Positions 24,768 through 33,522 of a DNA stretch of 64,000 nucleotides are shown one piece after another (position 1 is the first letter of the stretch; each line of letters begins with the position of its first letter). The notes under the pieces were generated by a model. The model was given only the letters and a program-made list of their open reading frames with translations, was not told the origin of the DNA and searched no databases. The stretch lies in NCBI RefSeq assembly GCF_017377775.1, contig NZ_JAFVLN010000012.1:238167-302166 (forward strand), written 5' to 3'. The stretch comes from Streptomyces sp. VRA16 Mangrove soil. Its GTDB lineage: Bacteria; Actinomycetota; Actinomycetes; Streptomycetales; Streptomycetaceae. The translations under genes were made by a program, and so were the position numbers.

Positions 24768-25613
24768 ATGCAAGGGCACGAGAACCCCTCGACGGTGGAC
24801 GAGGACTCGACGGCGACCCGGCGCGACGCGGGCACCACGGAGAGTGCGCGGGCCAACCGCGGCTGGTGGGACCGGAACGCGGACGAGTACCAGATCGAGC
24901 ACGGCACCTTCCTCGGGGACGACCGTTTCGTCTGGGGTCCCGAGGGGCTCGACGAGGTGGAGGCCGAACTGCTCGGCCCGCCCGAGGAGCTCGCCGGCAA
25001 GGACGTCCTGGAGATCGGCGCCGGCGCGGCCCAGTGCTCGCGCTGGCTGCGCGCCCAGGGCGCGCGACCTGTCGCCCTCGACCTCTCGCACCGCCAGCTC
25101 CAGCACGCGCAGCGCATCCAGGACGGGGCCGGCGGCAAGGTGCCCCTGGTGGAGGCGGACGCGGGCGCGCTCCCCTTCCTCGACGGCTCCTTCGACCTGG
25201 TGTGTTCCGCGTACGGGGCGATGCCGTTCGTCGCGGATCCGGTGAAGGTGCTGCGCGAGGTGCGTCGCGTCCTGCGGCCGGGCGGCCGGTTCGTCTTCTC
25301 GGTCACGCACCCGATCCGCTGGGCGTTCCCGGACGAGCCGGGGCCCGAGGGCCTGTCGGTCTCCGCCTCCTACTTCGACCGCACCCCTTATGTGGAGCAG
25401 GACGACGAGGGGCGCGCGGTCTACGTGGAGCACCACCGCACGGTCGGCGACCGGGTGCGGGACGTGGTGGCCGGCGGGTTCCGCCTGGTGGACCTGGTCG
25501 AGCCGGAGTGGCCGGCCTGGAACACGCAGGAGTGGGGCGGCTGGTCGCCGCTGCGCGGCAACCTGATCCCGGGCACGGCGATCTTCGTGTGCGAGCGGGA
25601 CGACCGCGGCTGA
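24768..25613 (+). CDS. Class I SAM-dependent methyltransferase
   Basis: A 281-residue protein. After a charged N-terminus comes ANRGWWDRNADEYQIEHGTFLG, then the SAM-binding core: DVLEIGAGAAQCSRWL (motif I), RPVALDLSHRQLQHAQ (motif II), FDLVCSAYGAMPFVADP (post-II) and EVRRVLRPGGRFVFSVTHP (motif III). It resembles the UbiE/Methyltransf_11 group with an extra C-terminal segment (WNTQEWGGWSPLRGNLIPGTAIF). Substrate unknown. The ribosome site is weak. It is divergent from rpsA and upstream of hrpB on the same strand with an 87-base gap. Confidence 0.88.
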   Translation: MQGHENPSTVDEDSTATRRDAGTTESARANRGWWDRNADEYQIEHGTFLGDDRFVWGPEGLDEVEAELLGPPEELAGKDVLEIGAGAAQCSRWLRAQGARPVALDLSHRQLQHAQRIQDGAGGKVPLVEADAGALPFLDGSFDLVCSAYGAMPFVADPVKVLREVRRVLRPGGRFVFSVTHPIRWAFPDEPGPEGLSVSASYFDRTPYVEQDDEGRAVYVEHHRTVGDRVRDVVAGGFRLVDLVEPEWPAWNTQEWGGWSPLRGNLIPGTAIFVCERDDRG

Positions 25614-25700
25614 TCGGCGCGCGCCGAGCGCGGGAACCGTCAGGGCCTCGTCGCGCCAGGGCGTGCGCCGAGGGTGGCGGCCGTACTGGAGACTGAGGGC

Positions 25701-28229
25701 GTGATCCGCGCCGACGCCCTCTCCTGCCTCCCCGTACGTTCCGCGGTGCCCGCGCTGCGGTCCGCGCTCGACGCGGACGGGGTGGCCGTGCTCGTGGCGC
25801 CGCCCGGCACCGGCAAGACGACGCTGGTCCCCTTGGTGCTCGCCGGGCTGCTCGACGCGGACGCGCCCGTGCGTCGGGTCGTGGTCGCCGAGCCGCGGCG
25901 GATCGCGGCGCGGGCGGCGGCCCGGCGGATGGCGTGGCTGCTCGGCGAGCATCTCGGCGAGCCCGGCGGGCGGGTCGGGTACACGGTGCGCGGCGAGCGC
26001 GTCGTGGGACCGGACACGCGCGTGGAGGTCGTCACGACCGGGGTGCTGCTCCAGCGGCTCCAGCGGGACCAGGAGCTGACCGGCGTGGACGCCGTCGTGC
26101 TCGACGAGGTGCACGAGCGGCACCTCGACGCGGACACGGTGGCGGCCTTCCTGATGGACGTGCGCGAGACGCTGCGGCCCGAGCTGGAGCTGGTCGCGGC
26201 GTCGGCGACGACCGATGCCGAGGGGTGGGCGCGGCTGCTCGGGGGCGCGCCGGTCGTCGAGGCCCAGGGGGTCTCGCACCCGGTGCGGGTGGTGTGGGCG
26301 CCACCGGCCCGTCCGGTGCGGCCGCCGCACGGGATGCGGGTCGATCCGGCGCTGCTCACGCATGTCGCGTCGGTGGTGCGGCGGGCGCTGGCCGAGCGGG
26401 CCGGGGACGTGCTGTGTTTCCTGCCGGGCGTCGGGGAGATCGCGCGGGTGGCCGGTCAGCTGGGGGATCTCGGCCCCGTGGAGGTGCTTCAGGTCCACGG
26501 GCGTGCGCCCGCCGCCGTGCAGGACGCGGTGCTCTCCCCCGGGACGCGACGCCGCGTGGTGCTGGCCACGGCCGTCGCGGAGTCGTCGCTGACGGTGCCG
26601 GGGGTGCGGGTGGTCGTGGACGCGGGGCTCGCGCGCGAGCCCCGGGTCGATCACGCGCGGGGGCTGAGCGCGCTGACGACCGTACGTGCGTCGCGCGCCG
26701 CCGGGACGCAGCGCGCGGGCCGCGCCGGACGCGAGGCGCCGGGGACCGTGTACCGGTGCTGGGAGGAGGCGGAGGACGCCCGTCTGCCGCGGTTCCCCTC
26801 GCCCGAGATCAAGGTGGCGGATCTGACGGCGTTCGCGCTGCAGGTGGCCTGCTGGGGCGATCCGGAGGCGTCGGGGCTCGCCCTGCTCGACGCGCCGCCG
26901 GGCGGTGCGATGGCGGCGGCGCGGGACGTCCTGGTCGCCGTGGGGGCGGTCGAGGCCGGTTCCGGGCGGGTGACGGAGCGCGGGGTGCGTCTCGCGCGGC
27001 TCGGGCTGCATCCGCGGCTGGGGCGGGCGCTGCTGGACGCGGCGCCGGCCGTCTCGGCGCGGCGGGCCGCCGAGGTGGTGGCCCTGCTGAGCGAGGAGCC
27101 GCCGCGCGACTACGGGGACGATCTGGGCGGGGCCCTGCGACGTGCCCGGCGCGGGGGCGACGCCTACGCCGGGCGGTGGGGCGCGGAGGTGCGGCGGCTG
27201 GCGCGGCTCGTGCCGCAGGCCGACGGGGGCGGCGCCGCCGCCGCGGGCGACGACCACGCCGCCGGTCTGGTCGCCGCTCTCGCCTTTCCCGAGCGGGTCG
27301 CCCGTCGCGGCGGCGGCTCGTTCCTCATGGCCTCCGGCACCCGCGCCGACGTCCCGGACGGCTCCGGGCTGCGGGACGCCGAGTGGATCGCCGTGGCCGT
27401 CGCCGACCGGCCCGTGGGCGCCGGGCACGCGCGCGTGCGGCTCGGGGCCGTCGTCGACGAGGAGGTCGCCCGGTGGGCCGCCGCCCCGCTGTACACCGAG
27501 GGCGACGAAGTGGCCTGGACGGACGGGGAGTTGGTGGCCCGCCACGTCACCCGGCTCGGGGCGGTCGAGCTGACGGTGCGCCCGCTGAGGAACCCGTCCC
27601 CCGCCCTCGTACGGGAAGGGCTGCTCGACGGGCTGCGCCGGGAGGGGCTCGGGCTGCTGCGCTGGGACCGGGACGCCGAGGTGCTGCGCCAGCGGCTCGC
27701 CTTCCTGCGGCGGCACGCCGGGGAGCCGTGGCCCGACGTGAGCGACGAGGCGCTGTACGCGCGCGTGGACGACTGGCTGGAGCCGGAGCTGAGCCGGGCC
27801 GGGCGCCGCGCCGATCTCGCCCGCGTCGACGCCGGCCAGGCCCTGAAGCGGCTGCTGCCGTGGGCCACCGGCGAGGCGGCCCGCTTCGACGAGCTGGCTC
27901 CGGAGCGGATCGAGGTGCCCAGCGGCTCCCGGATCCGGGTCGACTACGCGAACCCCGAACAGCCGGTCCTCGCCGTGAAGTTGCAGGAGATGTTCGGTCT
28001 GCAGGAGACCCCGCGGGTCGCCGGGGTCCCCGGCGTTCCCGTTCTCGTGCACCTGCTGTCGCCCGCCGGGCGGCCCGCCGCGGTCACCGCCGATCTCGCC
28101 TCGTTCTGGCGCGACGGGTACAAGGCGGTGCGGGCCGATCTGCGCGGCCGCTACCCCCGGCACCCGTGGCCCGAGGACCCGGCCGCGGCGCAGCCGACGC
28201 GGCACACGAACGCCCGCCTCCGGCGCTGA
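25701..28229 (+). CDS. hrpB: ATP-dependent RNA helicase HrpB
   Basis: An 842-residue DEAH/RHA-type helicase. I start at GTG 25701, with GGAG and GAGG upstream and an N-terminus (VIRADALSCLPVRSAVPAL) like other HrpB; GTG 25674 would add nine residues but has no spacer from its ribosome site. Walker A APPGTGKTT is at residues 33-41, DEVH at about 135-138, motif III (ASATTDAE) follows, motif V lies around TAVAESSLTVPGV and motif VI is QRAGRAGREAPG. The helicase-associated and HrpB C-terminal domains (FLRRHAGEPWPDVSDEAL ... YPRHPWPEDPAAA) are complete. Cellular role in actinobacteria is unclear. Confidence 0.95.
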   Translation: MIRADALSCLPVRSAVPALRSALDADGVAVLVAPPGTGKTTLVPLVLAGLLDADAPVRRVVVAEPRRIAARAAARRMAWLLGEHLGEPGGRVGYTVRGERVVGPDTRVEVVTTGVLLQRLQRDQELTGVDAVVLDEVHERHLDADTVAAFLMDVRETLRPELELVAASATTDAEGWARLLGGAPVVEAQGVSHPVRVVWAPPARPVRPPHGMRVDPALLTHVASVVRRALAERAGDVLCFLPGVGEIARVAGQLGDLGPVEVLQVHGRAPAAVQDAVLSPGTRRRVVLATAVAESSLTVPGVRVVVDAGLAREPRVDHARGLSALTTVRASRAAGTQRAGRAGREAPGTVYRCWEEAEDARLPRFPSPEIKVADLTAFALQVACWGDPEASGLALLDAPPGGAMAAARDVLVAVGAVEAGSGRVTERGVRLARLGLHPRLGRALLDAAPAVSARRAAEVVALLSEEPPRDYGDDLGGALRRARRGGDAYAGRWGAEVRRLARLVPQADGGGAAAAGDDHAAGLVAALAFPERVARRGGGSFLMASGTRADVPDGSGLRDAEWIAVAVADRPVGAGHARVRLGAVVDEEVARWAAAPLYTEGDEVAWTDGELVARHVTRLGAVELTVRPLRNPSPALVREGLLDGLRREGLGLLRWDRDAEVLRQRLAFLRRHAGEPWPDVSDEALYARVDDWLEPELSRAGRRADLARVDAGQALKRLLPWATGEAARFDELAPERIEVPSGSRIRVDYANPEQPVLAVKLQEMFGLQETPRVAGVPGVPVLVHLLSPAGRPAAVTADLASFWRDGYKAVRADLRGRYPRHPWPEDPAAAQPTRHTNARLRR

Positions 28230-28252
28230 CCGCCGCACCGGGCGCCGCGGCC

Positions 28253-29245
28253 TCACACCCTGACCGGCTCCGGTTCCCCGACCTCCGTGCGTTCCGGCTC
28301 TCCCGGCCGCCTGCCGCGGGCCTCCAGCCACAGGGCGAGGGCGAGGAGCAGGACACCGAGGATCAGGAAGCCCCAGGGGAGGTAGGAGGTGAGCAGGAGG
28401 ACCAGGACGCGGTTGTCCTTGACCAGGTCGACGGTCGACCTGATGTAGTCCTCGCGCATCTTCACGTGGCCCGCGAAGACGGTGACCTTGTCGCGGCCGC
28501 CGAGCAGGGTGCCGCCGCGCAGTTCGTTCTTCTGGATCTCCTCGCCGTACACCGGGGCCCCGGTGGTGGGTTCGACCCAGAACTTGCGGACCGTCGTGTA
28601 CCAGCGGGTGGTGCCGGTCTTGGCGACGGACTCGGGGGTGACGCCGGGCAGCGGCATGGTCTTGGGCATGGGGACCTTGGTCCAGGGGATGGTCTGCTCG
28701 AAGTAGTAGACCTTCACGCCGCGGAAGGTGGTCGTGCCCTTGTAGTGGATGGGGCGGGTGATGCGGGCCTGCGCGTCGAAGTACTCGTAGTCGCGCTTCT
28801 CCGTCAGGAAGGGCCATTTGAACTCGATGCCGTCGCGCCTGACCTGGTCGCCGTCGACCATCTCGCCGGTGGCGTGCACGGGGTCCTGGCTGTGCGCGTC
28901 GAAGATGTAGCGCTCGGGGACCTTGGAGACCATCTTGCCGTCGGGGCCGACGATGTAGGAGAGCGCGTCCCAGACGACGACGTCACGGCCCGCGCTGTCG
29001 CTGATCTTCTCGGCCTCCTCGACGTTGCCCTTGAGGGTCTGCACGACGGTCACCTTGGAGACCTTCTTGGCCTTCATCGTGCCGTAGTCGAGGAGCGTGG
29101 GGTTCTTCGCCTCCAGGACGGCGGTCTGGTACTGGCTCGGCGGGATCTTCGCCAGGCGCGGGAACGCGTACCAGCGCATCAGCGGGGACAGCGCCGTGAA
29201 GAACACGGCGAAGGCGAGCAGGATCAGGCTGGCCTTGCGGCGCAT
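28253..29245 (-). CDS. DUF3068 (PorA-family-like) membrane-anchored protein
   Basis: A 330-residue protein with an N-terminal uncleaved or cleavable hydrophobic segment (ASLILLAFAVFFTALSPLMRWYAFP) and a C-terminal helix (VLLLTSYLPWGFLILGVLLLALALWLEARGRR), with an exported domain between them. The body has the DUF3068 pattern: PSQYQTAVLEAKNPTLLDYGT, VVWDALSYIVGPDGK, ERYIFDAHSQDPVHATGE and PVYGEEIQKNEL. The family was linked to porin-like or envelope proteins in corynebacteria; its role in Streptomyces is unknown. The 44-residue peptide gene lies 30 bases upstream on the same strand. Confidence 0.9.
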   Translation of the reverse strand: MRRKASLILLAFAVFFTALSPLMRWYAFPRLAKIPPSQYQTAVLEAKNPTLLDYGTMKAKKVSKVTVVQTLKGNVEEAEKISDSAGRDVVVWDALSYIVGPDGKMVSKVPERYIFDAHSQDPVHATGEMVDGDQVRRDGIEFKWPFLTEKRDYEYFDAQARITRPIHYKGTTTFRGVKVYYFEQTIPWTKVPMPKTMPLPGVTPESVAKTGTTRWYTTVRKFWVEPTTGAPVYGEEIQKNELRGGTLLGGRDKVTVFAGHVKMREDYIRSTVDLVKDNRVLVLLLTSYLPWGFLILGVLLLALALWLEARGRRPGEPERTEVGEPEPVRV

Positions 29246-29275
29246 CTCGGCGGCCCTCCTCCAACTAAGTGCGGA

Positions 29276-29410
29276 TCAAGGGTGTTTGGGGATCGTGGTG
29301 AGCAGGGGCTTGGGGGACGTCTTGCCCGCCGGGGCGCCGACCGCCGTGATGGTGAGGACGAGGGCGAGCGCCGCGGCCAGCCCGATCGCCGCCGCGATGA
29401 GGGCACGCAT
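29276..29410 (-). CDS. SPW_0924-type 44-residue membrane peptide
   Basis: A short gene that is easy to miss. ATG (29408-29410) opens a 44-codon frame: MRALIAAAIGLAAALALVL, then TITAVGAPAGKTSPKPLL and TTIPKHP, then TGA. It has one hydrophobic helix and a short Pro/Lys-rich tail, a pattern I recognise as the SPW_0924 small-protein family of Streptomyces. The codons are strongly G/C-ending in this frame. It sits 30 bases upstream of the DUF3068 gene on the same strand and may be co-transcribed. Function unknown; a membrane or secreted peptide. Confidence 0.75.
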   Translation of the reverse strand: MRALIAAAIGLAAALALVLTITAVGAPAGKTSPKPLLTTIPKHP

Positions 29411-29606
29411 GTCGGGCCTCCCGGGTCTGGATCAGTGGTGTCCCCTGGATCTGATGGTGCGTCAGACCTTTGGGTCGGTGCACCGTAGCAATGCCGGGGG
29501 CAGATGAGAACACGTTGCACACGACGTCCTCGCACCGCCGCCGGACGCGCGCGAGCCCCCGGCCGATGGTCGGCCGGGGGCTCAAGTGCGGTATGTGCGC
29601 CGGGAG

Positions 29607-31370
29607 TTACGCGGACGGGCTCGCCGATGGGCTCGTGGAGTCGGTCGGTGTCGCGGAGGAGCCGTCGCTCGGGGCCGCGGTCACCTTCAGTTCGACGGTG
29701 AGCGTGCCGCCGCCCGTCGTGTTGATGCGCAGCAGGAACGTGCCGGTCGCGTCGTCCGCGTACATCTTCGGCAGTTCCAGCAGGCCGTCCTTGTCGGTCT
29801 TGAGGCCGGTGAGGGTGCGCATCGTCTTGCCGTCCGCGTCCTTGAAGTAGGGGCCCGTCGTCGCCTCGGTCGCGTCGTCCGCCGACTTGATGAGGGTGGC
29901 GGTCGCCGCGACGCCGTCGGCGACCGCGCCCTTGTACGTCGCCTTCACCTTCACGGTGTCGTCGAACGTACCGCCCGCGACGCAGCTGAGCTCCGTGTCG
30001 GTGGTGCGCGCCAGGGTGTCGGCGGCGCGTGCGGTGACGGTCGCCTTGTAGTCGAGGCCGGACAGCGAGCGGCCGACGACGACGGCGCGGACCGTGAAGC
30101 CGCCGGTCTGCTCGCCCGCGGTGAGCTTGGGCGCGGTGGCCGTGCCACTGCTGTTCGTGGTGACGACGGCGCTGGTGGCGTCGCCGGCGAAGCGGGCGTC
30201 CGTCTCGCCGATGAGCGTGAAGCGGATCTTGACCTCGCCGACGCCCTTGCCCGCCTTGTCCCTGGCGCGGACCTGGACCTGCTCGCCGAAGGTGTCGCCG
30301 GCCATCGCGCTGAGCGTGCCGGTGCCGGCGTCGGACAGCTTGGTGACGGAGTCGGTCGGGCTGGTGGGCTCCGACGGGGTGGGGCTCGGCGAACTGCCGC
30401 CCGTATTCCCGCCGCCGGAACCGGAGCCGGAACCGCCCGAGCCACTCGACCCGCCGGAGCCGCCTGAGCCGCTGGTGTCGCCCGGGGACGGGCTCGGCTT
30501 CGGCGACGAACCGGAGCCACCGCTGCCGCTGCCGCTGCCGCCGCTGCTGGGGTACTTGGGCAGCACGCCGGTGCCGTCGGGGACCTCGTAGGTGCCCTTG
30601 CGGTAGTACTCCAGCCAGGCCAGGACCTTGGCGAGGTAGTCCGAGGAGTTGTTGTAGCTGAGGATCGCCTTGTTCAGATCGCTCGCGTTCGACAGGTCCC
30701 AGCCGTTGCGGCACAGGTAGTGGCCGGCGGCGAGGGCGGCGTCGTAGACGTTGTTGGGGTCCTTCTTGCCGTCGCCGTTGCCGTCGCGGCCCGCCCACTC
30801 CCAGGTGGAGGGGATGAACTGCATGGGGCCGACGGCGCGGTCGTGGACCGTGTCGCCGTCGAAGAGGCCGCCGTCGGTGTCGGTGATCTTCGCGAAGCCG
30901 TTGCCGTCGAGGGGAGGGCCGGTGATCTGGTGCTTCGTGTCGCCGTTCGCGTACACGTCACCGCCGTTGGCCTGGCCCGACTCGACCTTGCCGATCGCCG
31001 CGAGCAGCTGCCACGGCAGATTGCAGCCGGGCTTGGACGTGGCCAGCTCGGCCTCGGCCTTCTTGTACGCGTCCAGGACGGTGGCCGGGAGGCCGGCCTG
31101 GGCGGCCCCGGTGCCGCCGCCCGAACCGGGCGTGGCGGTCGGCGCGTCGGTCGGGCTGTTCAGATCCGGCAGGTCCGTGTAGTAGTCGGGGCCCGACGCC
31201 TGGTCCGGGGTGTCACCGGAGTCCGAGCGGTCCGCGGCCGACCGGCCACCGTCCGCCTGAGGCGCCGTCACTCCCGGGGCCTGGGACGCGGAGAGAGCCG
31301 CCACCGCCGCGGCGGCGACCGCGGCCGTGATCACACCTCTGCGCAGCCTCTTGCCGAAAACCGCCGCCAT
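29607..31370 (-). CDS. Secreted lytic transglycosylase with Ser/Gly/Pro linker and C-terminal beta domains
   Basis: A 587-residue exported protein. The signal peptide is RLRRGVITAAVAAAAVAALSASQA. Residues about 100-270 are a MltB/SLT-type muramidase domain: PWQLLAAIGKVESGQANGG carries the catalytic Glu, followed by DRAVGPMQFIPSTWEWAGRDGNGDGKKDPNNVYDAALAAGHYLC and ILSYNNSSDYLAKVLAWLEYYR. A long Gly/Ser/Pro linker (about 275-345) leads to two Ig/invasin-like beta domains (AGDTFGEQVQVRARDKAGKGV ... and AGGTFDDTVKVKATYKGAVADGV ...) and a Ser/Thr/Pro tail. The beta domains may anchor the enzyme in the wall. Divergent from DUF4184. The rest of the leader region is described separately. Confidence 0.9.
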   Translation of the reverse strand: MAAVFGKRLRRGVITAAVAAAAVAALSASQAPGVTAPQADGGRSAADRSDSGDTPDQASGPDYYTDLPDLNSPTDAPTATPGSGGGTGAAQAGLPATVLDAYKKAEAELATSKPGCNLPWQLLAAIGKVESGQANGGDVYANGDTKHQITGPPLDGNGFAKITDTDGGLFDGDTVHDRAVGPMQFIPSTWEWAGRDGNGDGKKDPNNVYDAALAAGHYLCRNGWDLSNASDLNKAILSYNNSSDYLAKVLAWLEYYRKGTYEVPDGTGVLPKYPSSGGSGSGSGGSGSSPKPSPSPGDTSGSGGSGGSSGSGGSGSGSGGGNTGGSSPSPTPSEPTSPTDSVTKLSDAGTGTLSAMAGDTFGEQVQVRARDKAGKGVGEVKIRFTLIGETDARFAGDATSAVVTTNSSGTATAPKLTAGEQTGGFTVRAVVVGRSLSGLDYKATVTARAADTLARTTDTELSCVAGGTFDDTVKVKATYKGAVADGVAATATLIKSADDATEATTGPYFKDADGKTMRTLTGLKTDKDGLLELPKMYADDATGTFLLRINTTGGGTLTVELKVTAAPSDGSSATPTDSTSPSASPSA

Positions 31371-31700
31371 GCCGCGAACCCCTCCCGATCGCCCGTCCCA
31401 GCTCTGCGTGCGTCCGGTCCGCCCCGGTTCCGGAGCATCTCGTCACACGCCGCACGCTCCCCAGCGCACGACCCCGCCGACCCTACGACAACTTCCGCCG
31501 CACAGACAGCCGTTCGTGCCCGGTATTAACCGATTGATCAGATACGCGTTGCCGTACGCTTTCTCGCTCGGACGTTCGTGTTCCGATGCGGTCCGTGCGG
31601 CCGCGCCCCATCGTGTGCCTCGTCGTGTGCCCTGCGGTGTGCCCTGCCATGTGCCCTGCCGTGTGCCCCGTCGTGTGCCCCGTCGTTCCGGAGGGAACCC
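31371..31700. other. Divergent promoter region between transglycosylase and DUF4184 genes
   Basis: No gene is seen in 330 bases. A locally AT-richer stretch lies around 31520-31560 (GGTATTAACCGATTGATCAGATACG) and is the likely promoter zone, though no clear -35/-10 pair could be assigned. A 12-bp tandem repeat at 31613-31684 precedes the DUF4184 start. I looked for a c-di-AMP (ydaO) riboswitch, frequent before cell-wall hydrolase genes in Streptomyces, and did not see its conserved cores. Confidence 0.6.
31613..31684 (+). repeat. 12-bp tandem repeat, six units, upstream of DUF4184
   Basis: Six consecutive 12-mers of the form GTGTGCCCTGCC/GTGTGCCCCGTC (the fourth starts ATG). They stop 16 bases before the TTG start, directly before the GGAGGG ribosome site. 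The repeat supplies many spurious GTG/ATG codons in two frames. Confidence 0.85.
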
Positions 31701-32552
31701 TTGCCGTTCACCATCAGCCATGCCGCGGCGGTGCTGCCGTTCGTGCGGCGGGACGGTTCGGGGCGGGGGCGGCTGGTGCCGTCGCTGCTCGTGGCCGGGT
31801 CGTTCGCGCCGGACGTCACCTACTTCGCGGCGAGCGCGATCCCCGGCGCCATGGAGTTCGGCACATTCACGCACTCCTTCGCCGGGGTGTGCACGGTGGA
31901 CGTGCTGTTCGCGGCCGGTCTGGTGGCGTTGTGGCGGCTGGTGCGCGAGCCGGTGCTCGCGCTGCTGCCGGGGCGGGCGCGCGGCCGGGTGTGGTCACTG
32001 GTGCGGGGCCGTCCCGCACCGGGCGTGCCGTGGCTGTGGTGGTACGTCTCCGCGGTGCTCGGCGCGGTCACGCACGTGGTGTGGGACGCGTTCACGCACC
32101 ACGGCCGGTGGGGCGTGCGCCTGGTACCGGTGCTCGGCCAGGACGTGGCCGGGTCACCGCTCTACTGGTACGCGCAGTACGGGACTTCGGCGCTCGCGCT
32201 CGTCGTGACGGGGCTGTTCCTGTGGCGGTCGGTGCGCGCCGCGGCGGTGGCGGAAGGACTGCCGGCGCCCACCGCGGGACAACGGTGGCTGGCCCTGGCG
32301 CTGATCGGCGGCTGTGCGTGCGGCTGCGGGGCGGTGCGGGTGGCGCGCTGGCTGGCGTACGTGAAGGGGGAGGGCCTCGACTGGGCGCCGTGGGAGGTGG
32401 TGCCCGCCGTGTGCTTCGGGGCGGGCGCGGGACTGGTCGTCGGGGTCGTGGCGTACGCGGTGGCGGTCAGGGCGTGGCGAGGCCCTGCAGCCCGTACGGA
32501 CCCGGGAGTTCGGGAGCGTCCGGCGGCACCGAGCCGTCCGGGATCTCGCTGA
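31701..32552 (+). CDS. DUF4184 membrane protein with TTG start
   Basis: A 283-residue protein. I use TTG 31701 because GGAGGG lies 5-6 bases upstream and translation then begins MPFTISHAAAVLPFVRR, the usual N-terminus of DUF4184 proteins. About seven membrane helices follow. The conserved histidines and acidic residues (SHAAAVLPF, APDVTYFAA, TFTHSFAGV, AVTHVVWDAFTHHGRWG) form the metal-binding-like pattern of the family, which resembles membrane-bound metal-dependent hydrolases (YdjM/LrgB-like). No activity has been shown. Its last 86 bases overlap the convergent serine hydrolase gene. Confidence 0.85.
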   Translation: MPFTISHAAAVLPFVRRDGSGRGRLVPSLLVAGSFAPDVTYFAASAIPGAMEFGTFTHSFAGVCTVDVLFAAGLVALWRLVREPVLALLPGRARGRVWSLVRGRPAPGVPWLWWYVSAVLGAVTHVVWDAFTHHGRWGVRLVPVLGQDVAGSPLYWYAQYGTSALALVVTGLFLWRSVRAAAVAEGLPAPTAGQRWLALALIGGCACGCGAVRVARWLAYVKGEGLDWAPWEVVPAVCFGAGAGLVVGVVAYAVAVRAWRGPAARTDPGVRERPAAPSRPGSR

Positions 32553-33411
32553 TCTCCTCCGGCGGGGTCAGCCCCAGACCTGCGGCGCGGCCCTTGTTGA
32601 GGGCGCGGTGGACGGCCTGGGCGACCCGCTCGACGGTGCGCACCCCGTACTTCATGGACGGGTTGTCGTGGCTGAGCACGGCGATGCGGTAGGAGCGTCC
32701 CGCGCCGGTGAACGCGCCGATGCTGTGGATGCGCCAGCCGTGCGTGGCCCGCGGCAGCCAGCCGTTCTTGAGGTGGGCGCGCAGACCGCGCGGCATTCCG
32801 GCGGGCACGCCCCAGCGCTGGTTCTTCTGCACCTCGCTCATCAGCTTCAGTCCGTACGCGCGTGAGCCGGCCGACAGGAACGAGCGCGGGCCGGTGAGCG
32901 CCGCGAGCAGCCGCATCTGGTCGGCGGCCGTGGTGCGGGTCAGGCCCCAGTAGCCGTAGGGGCCGAGGCTGGTGCGGGTGGTGCCGGCGCGGTGCAGGGT
33001 CGCGGCGAGGTAGGGATGGCCGAGGTCGTTCCACAGGCGGCTGGCGGCGGTGTTGTCCGAACTGCGGATCATGGGGCGGACGTTGCCGCGCTCCCAACGG
33101 GTCAGCGGGCGGTCCCGGTTCTCGGCCCTGCGCAGCGTGGCCTCCATCATCAGGACCTTCACGATGGACGCCGAGTCGTAGCGGGTGGCCGGCGCGAGCG
33201 TGCAGTCGACCTTGGTGCGGTCGTCGTGGACGGCGAGCGAGACGGTGCCGCGGCGGTGGGCGAGGGCGGCCCTGATGTCCCGGGCCAGCTGCTTCGCGAG
33301 CGCCGGGTGCTTGGGGGCCCGGCAGGTGGGGGTGCGGTCGGCCGCGGCGGCGGTGGGGGTGGCCGTCAGGAGCGCGGTGACGGCGGCGAGGGCAGCCAGG
33401 GTGATACGCAT
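32467..33411 (-). CDS. Secreted serine hydrolase, class A beta-lactamase fold
   Basis: A 314-residue exported protein with signal peptide MRITLAALAAVTALLTATPTAAA. The active-site SxxK is SASIVK near residue 82-87, and SDN (RSSDNTAAS) is about 50 residues on, matching the Ser-Lys and Ser-Asp-Asn motifs of class A enzymes. The third motif, normally KTG, appears as HLKNGWLPR, so the Thr is replaced and true beta-lactam hydrolysis is doubtful. Homologues in Streptomyces are annotated simply as serine hydrolases. ATG 33409-33411 fits the signal peptide. Confidence 0.85.
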   Translation of the reverse strand: MRITLAALAAVTALLTATPTAAAADRTPTCRAPKHPALAKQLARDIRAALAHRRGTVSLAVHDDRTKVDCTLAPATRYDSASIVKVLMMEATLRRAENRDRPLTRWERGNVRPMIRSSDNTAASRLWNDLGHPYLAATLHRAGTTRTSLGPYGYWGLTRTTAADQMRLLAALTGPRSFLSAGSRAYGLKLMSEVQKNQRWGVPAGMPRGLRAHLKNGWLPRATHGWRIHSIGAFTGAGRSYRIAVLSHDNPSMKYGVRTVERVAQAVHRALNKGRAAGLGLTPPEEISEIPDGSVPPDAPELPGPYGLQGLATP

Positions 33412-33522
33412 TGGCCCATCGTGCGGGGCCACTGCGTGGGGGTGCGCGGTGTGGGGGCCGATCGGGGGGCCGGGTCCACGCCCGAGCGCCGCTTTTCCTG
33501 GGGGGCGGTGCGGGGGTGGGGG

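Noticed and set aside
31371..31600. Possible c-di-AMP (ydaO) riboswitch before the lytic transglycosylase
   Set aside because: Common before such genes in Streptomyces, but I could not find the conserved internal loops or pseudoknot partners in this leader.
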